Positions 8,321-17,343 of a stretch of DNA of 64,000 bases are shown piece after piece. The stretch is taken from assembly GCF_045689735.1 (NCBI RefSeq), contig NZ_CP142685.1, positions 1,302,001 to 1,366,000 on the forward strand, in the 5' to 3' direction. The position numbers and the translations under genes were made by a program. The stretch comes from Halothiobacillus sp045689735 (lineage in GTDB: Bacteria; Pseudomonadota; Gammaproteobacteria; Halothiobacillales; Halothiobacillaceae). Below the pieces are notes generated by a model that did not search any database, had not been told where the DNA came from, and saw only the letters and a program-made list of their open reading frames with translations. Positions within the stretch are counted from its first letter, which is position 1; every line of letters begins with the position of its first letter.

Positions 8321-10616
8321 AATCCTCCGGCGCATGGCTCGGCGAACCGGCTGGGTCTGGGCGTGTTCCCTCCTGACCGGGCTAGTCCCCCTGGCGGTCA
8401 CGGCGGCCTCCCAGCCGTCGCCCGATGCCGCCTGTACTCAGGATGAGAGCGCCTGCGCGCTGTGCCCGCCCTTTGGCACCGGCCGACCCGCCGTGCGCGT
8501 CGAACCGCCCGAAACACCCACCCACGCCACGGCAAATCACGCGCAATATCAAAAAGATGGCGCGATTGTGCTGACCGGCAATGCCCAGATTGATCGCCCG
8601 GCCGATCGCATCAGCGGGCAGGAACTCACCTATCAGAAGCAGCCCGTAGAGAAAATCACCGGCAGCGGCGATCTGTGGTACGAAACGCCCAGCTTCAGCC
8701 TACAGGCCGACCGCGGCTGGCTGGAACCGCAAGCGCATCAAGGCGAGCTGGGCGATGCCCGCTATTGGCTCAATACCCGCCGCGCCACCGGGCAGGCCCA
8801 GCGCGTTACCCAGACCGCTGAAGGGCAATACCAATTATTTCAGGCGGATTACTCCACCTGCCCGGCCGAACATCGCGCCTGGGACATCACCGCCGCACGG
8901 ATTGATCTGAACCGGGAAACCGGACGCGGTCAGGCACACGATGCCGTCCTGCATGCGGGCGGCATCCCCGTGTTCTATTTCCCGTATTTCGATTTTCCCA
9001 TCGACAACCGGCGACAATCCGGCCTGCTCTACCCCACCTTTGGCAGCAGCACAGCCGGCGGACTGGAGTATGTCCAACCGTATTACTGGAACATCGCCCC
9101 GAACCGGGACGCCACGATCAGCCCGCATCTGTTCACCCGGCGCGGGCTGGGGCTGAACGCGCAATACCGTGATCTGCATCGGGTCGGGGCACGCGGTATT
9201 GGCCGGGATCAGGCCGATCTGTTCTGGCTGCCCAACGACCGGGTGGCCGGTAGATCACGCTGGTCGCTTGGGCTGAGTGACCAAACCACCCTCAATGATC
9301 GGGTGAACTGGAATTTCGCGCTCAACCGCGTGTCCGACCAGCAGTTTTTCCGCGATTTTTCGACCGACCTGAATCAGGCCGTCACCGATAACCTCGCCAG
9401 CAGCTTCAACCTGAATGCCTCAGCGGGCGGCTGGGGACTCGGGCTTTCCGCCCTGCAATTTCAAACAGTGAATCCCGCCATCCCGGAATCGGCGTATCCC
9501 TACCGCATTCTGCCCCGGCTCTCGGCTGGCCGATCCTTTGATCTCGGCTGGGCCACCTTCAGCCTGCCAGCGGATCTGACCCGGTTCACCCACCCTGATC
9601 CCGCCTTGACCACCGGCGACCGGGCGCATATCGCCCCGGCACTGTTCCGGCAATTCCGCGCATCCTGGTTTGATTTCACGCCGAAAATCCGGTTGGACGC
9701 GACGGCGTATTCGCTCGATCGAGGCACTGCGGATCCACTCTACGGCGCAACTGACCCGCAAGACCAAATCAACCGCGTGCTACCGATCAGCAGCTTGGAT
9801 GGCAAGCTGCACTTTGAGCGCCGTTATGGTGCGACAGGGCGCTATCTCGCCGAATTCACGCCCCGTGCCTATTACCTCTATGTCCCGTATCGGGATCAAA
9901 CCGCCATCCCGCTGTTCGATACCGGCATTGCCAACTTAAGCTACAACCAGCTCTTCACCGACAACCGCTTCACGGGTGGGGATCGGATCAGTGATGCCAA
10001 CAGCCTCACCTACGGCGCCAGTTGGTCGCTGATCGACACCCAGACTGGCACGATGCCCCTCTCGCTACGCTTGGCACAACGCTACAACTTCAGCCAAGTG
10101 CGGGTTGCCCCCCTCATCGACACCGGCGGCAGCACCGTGGTCGCCGAAGCCTATTCGGATCTCGACACCCACTGGAACGGCAGCGTGACCACCGAATACG
10201 ACAGCGCCACCGGCCAGCTAGGTCGTACCCAGACCCGCCTGGGCTATCGGACGGACGCCAATACCGTCGCGAACCTGAGCTACTACACCAAACCGACCGA
10301 CACCACCGCCGGCTACCGGCAAACCGATGTGTCGTTTGCCTGGCAAACCGATCCGCACTGGCAGGTTCTGGGGCGCCTCGGCTACGACCTCGAACAGCAT
10401 CAAATCGTGCAATCGCTGATTGGCGTAGGCTACGACTCCTGCTGCTGGGCGGCGCGCGTGGCGCTCAAACGCTATGTCACCACGCCCCAAACCGCCCTAC
10501 CCAACCCGTCACCCAACTACGCCAACGCGATTTTGCTCGAAGTGGAACTCAAGGGATTGGGCGCGTTCGGCGCCAAGAACCGGTTCCGTGAAGAAATCCT
10601 GGGGTATGATCCCTAA
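8313..10616 (+). CDS. lptD: LptD, outer-membrane LPS assembly barrel
   Basis: LptD with LptE inserts lipopolysaccharide into the outer leaflet. The 767-aa product has an N-terminal signal segment (about residues 10-32), a periplasmic LptA-like jellyroll (ILTGNAQIDRPADRISG, LTYQKQ) and a large beta-barrel with PVFYFPYFDFPIDNRRQSGLL, which is characteristic of the family. Cysteines near the N-terminus (AACTQDESACALC) and the conserved GYDSCCWAAR near the end are candidates for the inter-domain disulfides. The start overlaps adk; an alternative ATG at 8334 (MARRTGWVW) is possible. It begins lptD-surA-pdxA-rsmA, a conserved gammaproteobacterial order. Confidence 0.95.
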   Translation: MSEILRRMARRTGWVWACSLLTGLVPLAVTAASQPSPDAACTQDESACALCPPFGTGRPAVRVEPPETPTHATANHAQYQKDGAIVLTGNAQIDRPADRISGQELTYQKQPVEKITGSGDLWYETPSFSLQADRGWLEPQAHQGELGDARYWLNTRRATGQAQRVTQTAEGQYQLFQADYSTCPAEHRAWDITAARIDLNRETGRGQAHDAVLHAGGIPVFYFPYFDFPIDNRRQSGLLYPTFGSSTAGGLEYVQPYYWNIAPNRDATISPHLFTRRGLGLNAQYRDLHRVGARGIGRDQADLFWLPNDRVAGRSRWSLGLSDQTTLNDRVNWNFALNRVSDQQFFRDFSTDLNQAVTDNLASSFNLNASAGGWGLGLSALQFQTVNPAIPESAYPYRILPRLSAGRSFDLGWATFSLPADLTRFTHPDPALTTGDRAHIAPALFRQFRASWFDFTPKIRLDATAYSLDRGTADPLYGATDPQDQINRVLPISSLDGKLHFERRYGATGRYLAEFTPRAYYLYVPYRDQTAIPLFDTGIANLSYNQLFTDNRFTGGDRISDANSLTYGASWSLIDTQTGTMPLSLRLAQRYNFSQVRVAPLIDTGGSTVVAEAYSDLDTHWNGSVTTEYDSATGQLGRTQTRLGYRTDANTVANLSYYTKPTDTTAGYRQTDVSFAWQTDPHWQVLGRLGYDLEQHQIVQSLIGVGYDSCCWAARVALKRYVTTPQTALPNPSPNYANAILLEVELKGLGAFGAKNRFREEILGYDP

Positions 10617-10654
10617 ACCCGTCTCCATCACATCTGCCTGATTCGGAAACCAAG

Positions 10655-12028
10655 ATGCTGCATCCCATCGCCCGCCGTTTGCTCCCCGCCGCTTGTCTGG
10701 CTTTCAGTGCCGCGACCGCATTGACCGCCGCCCCACTGGCCTGGTCAGCCGAGCCGAAAGCGGCTCTCCAGCCACTGGATCGAATCGTCGCCGTCGTCAA
10801 CCAGACGCCGATCACCCAACGGCAACTGAACGCCGAAGTGCAGCGCGTAGCCGCACAGATCAATGCGCGCAACCTCAGCCCCGCCGATTACCAGCAACTC
10901 GAAGAACGGGTGCTGGATCGCATGATTACCGAATCGGTCGAGCTGCAACGCGCCGATCAACTCGGGATCCGCGTCTCCGATGCGGAACTGGATGCCGCGC
11001 TCGATGGCATCGCCCAGCGGAATGGTCTATCAATCAACGGGTTACAAGCCGCGGTGCAGCAGCGCGGTGAAACCTGGGATCAGTACCGCAACGAAATTCG
11101 CAAACAAATCGTGCTCGAAGAACTGAAAAAGCGCGAAGTGTATGAACGGGTGGAAATTTCCGACCGCGATATCGATGACTACCTCAAGCAATATGACGCC
11201 AACCAGGCGGGCAACACCACGGAATATCATGTCGCCCAGATCTTGATCAGCGTCCCGGAAAACGCCTCACCCGATCAGGTCACCGCCGCCAAGGCGCGGG
11301 CGGACGCAGCGCTGGCGGCGCTCAAGGCGGGTGAACCGTTCGAGAAAGTCTCGGCGGAACGCTCGGATGCGCCGAACGCCGTCCAGGGCGGTGATCTCGG
11401 CTGGCGCGATGCCGCCCGCATCCCCTCGCTGTTCATGACCGCCATCGAATCACTCAAACCGGGTCAGTTTAGCGGGCTGATTCGTAGCCCCAACGGCTTT
11501 CATATCGTCAAACTGCTCGACGAGCGCCAAGAACAGGCCAAGCAGTCCGCCGTCACGGAGTACGACGCCGAGCATGTGCTGATTGCAGTCAATGCACAGC
11601 GCAATGCCGAAGCCGCCAAGGCGCTCGCTGAAAAACTGCGCCAGGAAGTCGTCAGCGGCAAAGCCAGCTTTGCCAGCATCGCTGCCAAATATTCCGACGA
11701 TAAAGGCTCGGCAGCGAATGGCGGGCAACTCGGCTGGGTCAAACCAGCGGACATGGTGCCGGAATTTGCCAGCATGCTCGAAAAAACCCCGGTTGGCACG
11801 GTCAGTCCCGTGTTCGAAACCCAGTTTGGCTATCACTTCCTTGAAGTGCTGAAAACGCGGCAAGTCGCCGTGTCCACTGCTGCACTGCGCGCGCAGGCGC
11901 GCCAGGCGATCGGGCAGCGCCGCGCCGAAGAAGATCTGGTCAATTACATCCGCCGTTTACGGGCAGAAGCCTATATCGACAACCGGCTGACCGGCCAGAT
12001 CAACGACGCCGATCAAACGCCGCAATGA
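10655..12028 (+). CDS. surA: SurA periplasmic chaperone / peptidyl-prolyl isomerase
   Basis: SurA escorts unfolded outer-membrane barrels, including LptD, across the periplasm. The 457-aa product has a signal peptide (cleavage near WSAEP) and an N-terminal chaperone domain (DRIVAVVNQTPITQRQL, then LDRMITESVELQRADQLGI). Two parvulin domains follow, about residues 190-290 (YHVAQILISV, DLGWRDAARIPSLF) and 300-400 (EYDAEHVLIAV, QLGWVKPADMVPEF). The stop overlaps pdxA (ATGA). Confidence 0.96.
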   Translation: MLHPIARRLLPAACLAFSAATALTAAPLAWSAEPKAALQPLDRIVAVVNQTPITQRQLNAEVQRVAAQINARNLSPADYQQLEERVLDRMITESVELQRADQLGIRVSDAELDAALDGIAQRNGLSINGLQAAVQQRGETWDQYRNEIRKQIVLEELKKREVYERVEISDRDIDDYLKQYDANQAGNTTEYHVAQILISVPENASPDQVTAAKARADAALAALKAGEPFEKVSAERSDAPNAVQGGDLGWRDAARIPSLFMTAIESLKPGQFSGLIRSPNGFHIVKLLDERQEQAKQSAVTEYDAEHVLIAVNAQRNAEAAKALAEKLRQEVVSGKASFASIAAKYSDDKGSAANGGQLGWVKPADMVPEFASMLEKTPVGTVSPVFETQFGYHFLEVLKTRQVAVSTAALRAQARQAIGQRRAEEDLVNYIRRLRAEAYIDNRLTGQINDADQTPQ

Positions 12029-13014
12029 CCGAAGCCGTCATTCCCCGCCTCGCCCTGACGGCGGGTGAACCGGCGGGCATCGGCCCGGATCTGCTGCTGG
12101 CGCTGGATCCCTCCCCGTTCGCCGCCGAGCTGGTGATCCTCGGGGATCGCACCAGTTTCATCGAACGCGCCACGGCGCTGGGCTTACCGTTCGACTGGCC
12201 GGACTACGATCCCAAGCGTCCGGCTCAGGCTGGACGATGCGTGTTGCTGTCGATGCCCACCGCCGCGACGGTGCGCCCTGGGCATCTGGATGTCCGCAAT
12301 GCCCCTCAAGTGCTCGCCTTGCTGGATCGCGCCGCCGACGGCTGCCGCGCCGGAGAGTTCGCCGCGCTGGTGACCGCGCCGGTACACAAAGGCATCATCA
12401 ACGACGCGGGCATCGCATTCAGCGGCCATACCGAATACCTGGCCGAACGGGTAGGCGGCCATCCGGTGATGATGCTCACCGCAGGCAGCCTGCGCGTCGC
12501 GCTGGCCACCACCCACCTGCCGCTCGCGGCCGTGCCCGCAGCCATCACGCCCGCCGTATTGCACCGCGTGCTGGATACCCTGCATACCGAGCTCGGCCAG
12601 TGGCTCAAAAAACCCAGACCCCGGATTCTCGTGGCCGGGCTGAATCCGCACGCCGGCGAATCCGGCCATCTCGGCCGTGAAGAACTCGACTGCATCGGCC
12701 CCGCGCTGGAACAAGCCCGCGCGCGCGGCATCGAAGCGATTGGCCCGCTCCCGGCCGACACCCTGTTTACCCCCCGCCACCTCGCCGGCGCCGATGCCGT
12801 GCTTGCGATGTACCACGACCAAGGCTTGCCCGTGCTGAAATACGCAGGCTTCGGCCAGGCCGTGAATGTTACGCTTGGCTTGCCGATCATTCGCACCTCG
12901 GTCGATCATGGCACGGCGCTGGATCTTGCCGCCACCGGCCGTGCCGAGGGTGGCTCACTGATCGAAGCCATCCATACCGCGCTCGACCGCGTGCAGCAGG
13001 CATCCACCCCATGA
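12025..13014 (+). CDS. pdxA: 4-hydroxythreonine-4-phosphate dehydrogenase
   Basis: It performs the NAD-dependent oxidation step of the DXP-dependent pyridoxal-phosphate pathway. The 329-aa product shows LTAGEPAGIGPDL at the N-terminus, the metal-binding SGHTEYLAE and GLNPHAGESGHLG, then YHDQGLPVLK and the terminal RTSVDHGTALDLAATG. Four-base overlaps with both surA and rsmA indicate a tightly coupled operon. Confidence 0.96.
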   Translation: MTEAVIPRLALTAGEPAGIGPDLLLALDPSPFAAELVILGDRTSFIERATALGLPFDWPDYDPKRPAQAGRCVLLSMPTAATVRPGHLDVRNAPQVLALLDRAADGCRAGEFAALVTAPVHKGIINDAGIAFSGHTEYLAERVGGHPVMMLTAGSLRVALATTHLPLAAVPAAITPAVLHRVLDTLHTELGQWLKKPRPRILVAGLNPHAGESGHLGREELDCIGPALEQARARGIEAIGPLPADTLFTPRHLAGADAVLAMYHDQGLPVLKYAGFGQAVNVTLGLPIIRTSVDHGTALDLAATGRAEGGSLIEAIHTALDRVQQASTP

Positions 13015-13823
13015 CGCGGCCATCGACGCAGACTGGCATTGAAGACGGGCATCGTGCCCGCAAACGCTTTGGACAGAACTTTCTGACCGATGCGGGCGTG
13101 ATTGCGCAGATCGTCTCCGCGATTGCCCCCAAGCAAAGCGATGTCATGCTCGAAATCGGCCCCGGGCTTGGCGCCCTCACCTGTGCCCTGCTGCCACATC
13201 TCCCGGCCTTGACCGTCGTCGAACTCGACCGCGACCTCATCCCCAAACTCAAGACCCGCTGCCAGGCGGCGGGCATGGCCGAAAAACTCACCGTGCGCGC
13301 GGAAGATGCCCTGCAACTGAGCCTGACCCCGAACGGACAACGCCAGCGCATCGTCGGCAATCTGCCGTACAACATCGGCACCCCGTTGATTTTTCATCTG
13401 CTCGATCAGGCCGCCCACATTCAAGACATGACCTTCATGCTGCAAAAGGAAGTCGTTGATCGACTGGCCGCTGAGCCCGGCAGCCGCGACTACGGCCGAC
13501 TCTCCCTCACCGTTCAGGCCCGAGCCGCCGTGGAACCCTTATTCATCGTGCCGCCGACGGCGTTCAATCCACCGCCCAAAGTCGATTCCGCCATCGTCCG
13601 GCTCACCCCACACCTCGAACCCCGGGTGCCCCCCGCGCTCTGGCCGACCTTCAATGAATTGGTCACCCTTGCCTTCAGCCAGCGACGAAAAACCCTCGGC
13701 AATACCTTGAAACCTTTACGCACGGCGGACGAACTCCTCGCCGCAGGCATCGACCCGATCCGGCGCGCCGAAACACTCGACCTCGACGACTTTCTGCGGT
13801 TGGCGCGACAACGGCATCGTTGA
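13011..13823 (+). CDS. rsmA: 16S rRNA dimethyladenosine transferase KsgA/RsmA
   Basis: It dimethylates the two adjacent adenosines near the 3' end of 16S rRNA during 30S maturation. The 270-aa product contains RKRFGQNFLTDAGVI, SAM motif EIGPGLGALT, and the catalytic NLPYNIGTPL (NLPY motif). The C-terminal domain ends ADELLAAGIDPIRRAETLDLDDFLRLA. It starts inside the pdxA stop (ATGA). After it the operon order is broken by the gene at 13956. Confidence 0.97.
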   Translation: MTRPSTQTGIEDGHRARKRFGQNFLTDAGVIAQIVSAIAPKQSDVMLEIGPGLGALTCALLPHLPALTVVELDRDLIPKLKTRCQAAGMAEKLTVRAEDALQLSLTPNGQRQRIVGNLPYNIGTPLIFHLLDQAAHIQDMTFMLQKEVVDRLAAEPGSRDYGRLSLTVQARAAVEPLFIVPPTAFNPPPKVDSAIVRLTPHLEPRVPPALWPTFNELVTLAFSQRRKTLGNTLKPLRTADELLAAGIDPIRRAETLDLDDFLRLARQRHR

Positions 13824-13955
13824 GTAAGACTGGACGCGCATTACAGGTAGAGCGCGCCTGCGTATTCCCAGAGTCGAAGAGCATTTGGCATTTGAGCCAA
13901 GCGAGGGATCCCGTCATCACAATCAACAAATAAATCATTTAGTTATGGAGAATCC

Positions 13956-14378
13956 ATGTTAGCCAGTATGAAATTCCTGCGCCGTATTTTTGTTGTAGTA
14001 ACTTGCTATCTGTTATCACTCTACGGCCTTGTTTTCTCGATCATTCTAATTGGCACCTCGGGAACAAAATCCTTACTTGGAGCGATTGTCGGCATTGCTA
14101 TTCTTGTTGCATGGGTTATCCACATCATCATGAGCATTAATTGGGTCATAGACAGAGCAGTACAGCCCTATATACCGGTATGGGGCTCGATCGCTGGGAC
14201 ATTTGGGTTAATTTTCTGGCCTTTTGCCCTAGCAGCAAATAACTACGCCCCCAGCCAGTCGGCACTTCAGGCCATAATCATGGGGCTGGTTTTTACAGCT
14301 CCTTGCTTTCTATTGGCGATTTACCTCGTCCAGTTCCATCTACGAATCGCATCAAAGAATGCTACGCCTATCAGCTAA
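13956..14378 (+). CDS. Small polytopic membrane protein, unknown function
   Basis: I do not recognise this 140-aa protein. It has four hydrophobic segments, at about residues 9-31, 40-61, 75-95 and 105-126 (ending in a short polar tail, KNATPIS). A GGAG site precedes the ATG at 13956. The DNA is visibly richer in A/T and uses codons such as ATA, TTA and TCA more than its neighbours, which suggests acquisition or weak expression. It sits between rsmA and pgl, splitting a block (rsmA-apaG-apaH) that is contiguous in many relatives. The flanking gaps of 132 and 151 bases contain no other clear feature. Confidence 0.75.
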   Translation: MLASMKFLRRIFVVVTCYLLSLYGLVFSIILIGTSGTKSLLGAIVGIAILVAWVIHIIMSINWVIDRAVQPYIPVWGSIAGTFGLIFWPFALAANNYAPSQSALQAIIMGLVFTAPCFLLAIYLVQFHLRIASKNATPIS

Positions 14379-14529
14379 AACTCTTGGTCAAACCCTCCGA
14401 CGGAGCGTCTCCCAACTGCAGTGCTAGTCATCCCTAGGTGCGCCCGCACGGCAACCAGCCTCCCAATGGATTCACCGCGAATTAAAACGACTGCTAAACT
14501 CGTCTCAATCGTTTTTCAAGGATTCACCC

Positions 14530-15249
14530 GTGCGCCAAGTTCATTGTTTTGCCACGCCGACCGAGCTGATGAGTGCCTGTGCCGATGCCGTGTCCAGCGT
14601 GTTGTCCGCTGCGATCGAACTTCAGGGAATTGCCCGAATCGCGCTTTCGGGCGGGAGTACCCCGGCGGCGCTCTACGCCGAACTGGCGCGCCGCCCGCAG
14701 GCGCTGCCTTGGTCGCGTGTGCGGTTTTATTTCGGCGATGAACGCAGCGTGCCGCAGGATCACCCGGACAGTAACTTTCGTCTGGCCAAGACGCATCTCT
14801 TCACGCCATTGTCGATCGACCCGGCGCAGGTTTTTCCGATGGTGAGTGCGCCGCCTCTTTCCCCAACGGCGGAAGCCGCGCGCTATGCCGCCCTGTTGGC
14901 GGAATTCGCGGCACCGAACGGGGTGCCGGTATTCGATTTGATTCTGAACGGCATGGGCGATGATGGCCATTTCGCCTCGCTGTTCCCCGGAACGCCCGCA
15001 CTGGATGAACGCAGCAAGACGGTCGTCGTCAACCCGGTCGAACGGCTGCAGACCGAACGCCTCACCCTGACCTTCCCGGTCTTCGAAGCCGCCCGGCGGG
15101 TGCTGTTTCTGGTGTCTGGTGCCAGCAAACATGCGGCTTTCACCGCTTCCGGCCAACCCGATTCTGATTTGCCCGTGGCGCGGCTGAGCCGGGCACGGGT
15201 CACCGACTGGTTTATTGATCGCGCTTGTGCCGAAGGAAGCGGACAATGA
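14530..15249 (+). CDS. pgl: 6-phosphogluconolactonase
   Basis: It hydrolyses 6-phosphogluconolactone in the oxidative pentose-phosphate pathway. The 239-aa protein starts at a GTG (14530) preceded by an AAGGA site. Motifs of the DevB/Pgl family are visible: ALSGGSTPAALYAELA, FYFGDERSVPQDHPDSN and NGMGDDGHFASLFPG. No other pentose-phosphate gene (zwf, gnd) is adjacent; it precedes apaG with an ATGA overlap. Confidence 0.93.
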   Translation: MRQVHCFATPTELMSACADAVSSVLSAAIELQGIARIALSGGSTPAALYAELARRPQALPWSRVRFYFGDERSVPQDHPDSNFRLAKTHLFTPLSIDPAQVFPMVSAPPLSPTAEAARYAALLAEFAAPNGVPVFDLILNGMGDDGHFASLFPGTPALDERSKTVVVNPVERLQTERLTLTFPVFEAARRVLFLVSGASKHAAFTASGQPDSDLPVARLSRARVTDWFIDRACAEGSGQ

Positions 15250-15650
15250 CCCCGGCAGCGCCGCATCCTTTGGCTGCGCACATCGAAGTCATCCCGCGCG
15301 CCGTGTATGTCGCCGAACACAGTGACCCGGAACGCCAGCGCTTTGCCTTTGGTTATGAAATTCAAATCACCAACCACAGCGCCGCGACGGTGCAGTTGCG
15401 CGACCGGCACTGGCTGATCGACCACGGCAACGGCTCGCTGCAGGAAGTCCGGGGTGAGGGGGTAGTCGGCGAGCAACCGGTTCTCGGCCCCGACGAAACC
15501 CACCGCTACCGCTCGGGTGCCATCATCGAAACCCCCGCCGGACAGATGTGGGGCGACTATGGCTTCACCGATTCGCAGGGGACGCCGTTTCGGGTGGCAA
15601 TTCCCTTATTCCACCTGCTCGCCCCCGCCCATCTGCGGCCGCTGCAATGA
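15246..15650 (+). CDS. apaG: ApaG protein
   Basis: This 134-aa protein is a single fibronectin-III-like beta domain (DUF525) of unsettled function, typically encoded next to apaH. Visible family features are FAFGYEIQITNHSAATVQL, DRHWLI, GEGVVGEQPVLGPDE and MWGDYGF. The ATG at 15246 overlaps the pgl stop. The seven-codon longer frame starting at 15225 is rejected because it lies wholly inside pgl. Confidence 0.94.
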   Translation: MTPAAPHPLAAHIEVIPRAVYVAEHSDPERQRFAFGYEIQITNHSAATVQLRDRHWLIDHGNGSLQEVRGEGVVGEQPVLGPDETHRYRSGAIIETPAGQMWGDYGFTDSQGTPFRVAIPLFHLLAPAHLRPLQ

Positions 15651-15660
15651 CCGGACGCCC

Positions 15661-16278
15661 ATGAGCCTGAAGCACACCTATACCCTCTGGGCGCCGCTGT
15701 ATGACGCTTTGCTGCGCCCGGCCACCGAACAGGCGCGCGCGCGCAATCTGGCAGAACTGGGCTCGCTCGACAATCAACGCCTTGCGTTGATCGGCATTGG
15801 CAGCGGGCTGGATCTCGACTGGCTGGCCCAGCACAGCCGCCCCGCGCACGCCATCGGCATTGATCTCACGCCCGCCATGCTGCACCGTGCTGCCCGCCGC
15901 CAGCACGCCTGCCCCTTCCCGCTCGATCTCATACAGGGCGATGCCATGACGCTCCCGCTGGCCTCAGCCAGTTGCGATACCGTTCTGCTGCACTTGATTC
16001 TCGCCGTGGTGCCACAGCCGGAACGGGTGCTGGCCGAGGCCAGCCGGATTCTCAAACCCGGTGGCCGCCTGTTGATTTTCGACAAATTCCTGCGTCCGGG
16101 GCAGACGGCACCGGTGCGGCGGGCGCTCAGCCCCTTGCTCGGTGCCCTGGCCACACGCACCAATGTCGAATTCGAACCGTTACTGGCCGCACACCCCGAA
16201 CTTTGCTGCCAGCGCGATGAGCCCCTGCTCGCCCGTGGCTGGTTTCGCGGCATAACCCTGCAAAAATCCATCGACTAA
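15661..16278 (+). CDS. Class I SAM-dependent methyltransferase, substrate unknown
   Basis: The 205-aa protein has a compact Rossmann methyltransferase fold: motif I LIGIGSGLDLDWL, then AIGIDLTPAMLHRA, and motif IV/V ASCDTVLLHLILAVVPQPERVL followed by RILKPGGRLLIFDKFL. It resembles UbiE-like and phospholipid methyltransferases, but nothing visible fixes the substrate. The ATG at 15661 lies 10 bases after apaG, and apaH follows after 16 bases, so the three are probably cotranscribed. Confidence 0.85.
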   Translation: MSLKHTYTLWAPLYDALLRPATEQARARNLAELGSLDNQRLALIGIGSGLDLDWLAQHSRPAHAIGIDLTPAMLHRAARRQHACPFPLDLIQGDAMTLPLASASCDTVLLHLILAVVPQPERVLAEASRILKPGGRLLIFDKFLRPGQTAPVRRALSPLLGALATRTNVEFEPLLAAHPELCCQRDEPLLARGWFRGITLQKSID

Positions 16279-16294
16279 CGAGAACTTCCCCGCC

Positions 16295-17140
16295 ATGGCC
16301 ACCTACGCAATCGGTGATCTTCAGGGCTGCCTGGATCCCTTGAAATCCCTTCTCGACCAGATTCAGTACGACCCATCGGTGGATCAGCTCTGGTTCGTGG
16401 GCGATCTCGTCAACCGCGGCCCCCAGTCACTCGACGCGCTCCGCTTTGTTCGGGATCTCGGCGAGAAAGCCATCACCGTGCTCGGCAATCACGATCTGTT
16501 CCTGCTCGCCTGCGCCTTCACCGATCGCCCCACCAAACCCGGCGACACCTTCGATGAAATTCTCGCGGCACCCGATCGGGATGAGCTGCTCGACTGGCTG
16601 CGCCACCGCCCGCTGATCCATCACGATGCCACGCTGGGCTGGACTCTCGTGCATGCCGGCATTCCGCCCGATTGGGACTTGGCCACCGCGCTCGATCAGG
16701 GCAAACGCGCCCAAAAAGCGCTGCGCCAGGCCGATCCTTACCCATTTTTTGCGGCGATGTTCGGCGAAAACCCGCCCCACTGGGATGAAAAGTTAAGCAA
16801 ATCACTCAAACTGCGGTACACCATCAACGGGCTGACCCGCATGCGCTATTGCACGGCAGATGGGCAGATGAACCTCAAGGAAAAGCGACCGGCAGCCGAA
16901 GTGGGGGATGAACTCATCCCCTGGTTTGCGCTACCGCAACGCCGCAGCCGCAACGAACGCATCGTGTTTGGCCACTGGTCGGCGCTGGGCGAGGCACGGG
17001 ACCGCAACAAAACCTGGTGCATCGATCAAGGCTGTCTCTGGGGTCGGCAACTCACTGCCCTCAAGCTCGACACCCGCCCGGCCAGCGTGTTTCAGGTCGA
17101 TTGCCCCTGTTACCGCCAACTGCTGAGCCAAGATGCCTAA
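16295..17140 (+). CDS. apaH: Symmetrical bis(5'-nucleosyl)-tetraphosphatase
   Basis: ApaH splits Ap4A into two ADP and removes Np4 caps from RNA. The 281-aa product carries the metallophosphatase signature in order: AIGDLQGC, WFVGDLVNRGPQSL, VLGNHDLFLLA, later LVHAGIPPDWDL and VFGHWSALG. It ends the lptD-to-apaH gene series. Confidence 0.96.
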   Translation: MATYAIGDLQGCLDPLKSLLDQIQYDPSVDQLWFVGDLVNRGPQSLDALRFVRDLGEKAITVLGNHDLFLLACAFTDRPTKPGDTFDEILAAPDRDELLDWLRHRPLIHHDATLGWTLVHAGIPPDWDLATALDQGKRAQKALRQADPYPFFAAMFGENPPHWDEKLSKSLKLRYTINGLTRMRYCTADGQMNLKEKRPAAEVGDELIPWFALPQRRSRNERIVFGHWSALGEARDRNKTWCIDQGCLWGRQLTALKLDTRPASVFQVDCPCYRQLLSQDA

Positions 17141-17182
17141 ACACTTGATAATAATCGTTTATTGATCCAGACCAGGATTGAC

Positions 17183-17248
17183 GGGGTGACGACAAGCCCG
17201 CCAAGAAACCCCTGCCCCAATGGAGGGGCATCCACCCGTCGTCGCCCC
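17183..17248 (+). ncRNA. Structured leader RNA before mrpA, candidate nhaA-I (Li+/Na+-associated) riboswitch
   Basis: An 11-bp outer stem pairs GGGGTGACGAC (17183-17193) with GTCGTCGCCCC (17238-17248), with one G-U pair. An inner 6-bp hairpin pairs TGCCCC (17213-17218) with GGGGCA (17225-17230). The unpaired strand between them, AAGCCCGCCAAGAAACC, is the kind of conserved purine/C-rich core seen in ion-sensing RNAs. It closely resembles my recollection of the nhaA-I motif (lithium riboswitch class), which is found upstream of cation/proton antiporters. It lies 95 bases upstream of mrpA. Fold and context are seen; the class assignment is from memory. No clear terminator follows, so control may act on translation. 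Confidence 0.6.
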
Positions 17249-17343
17249 GGCTGCCGGTTTTCCTCACCCCAGTTCCGTGATAAGTTGCCGCAGGACTTTT
17301 CGCGCGTTCCGCGAATACCCGCCCGCGCCACCGCGCTGACTCC

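Noticed and set aside
7496..8401. Upstream extension of the ppa frame to 477 codons
   Set aside because: The extension covers adk on the other strand and lacks pyrophosphatase homology; a GGAG site precedes the short start.
17141..17182. AT-rich inverted repeat AATAATCGTTTATT after apaH as a terminator
   Set aside because: Too short and A/T-only, with no T-tract.
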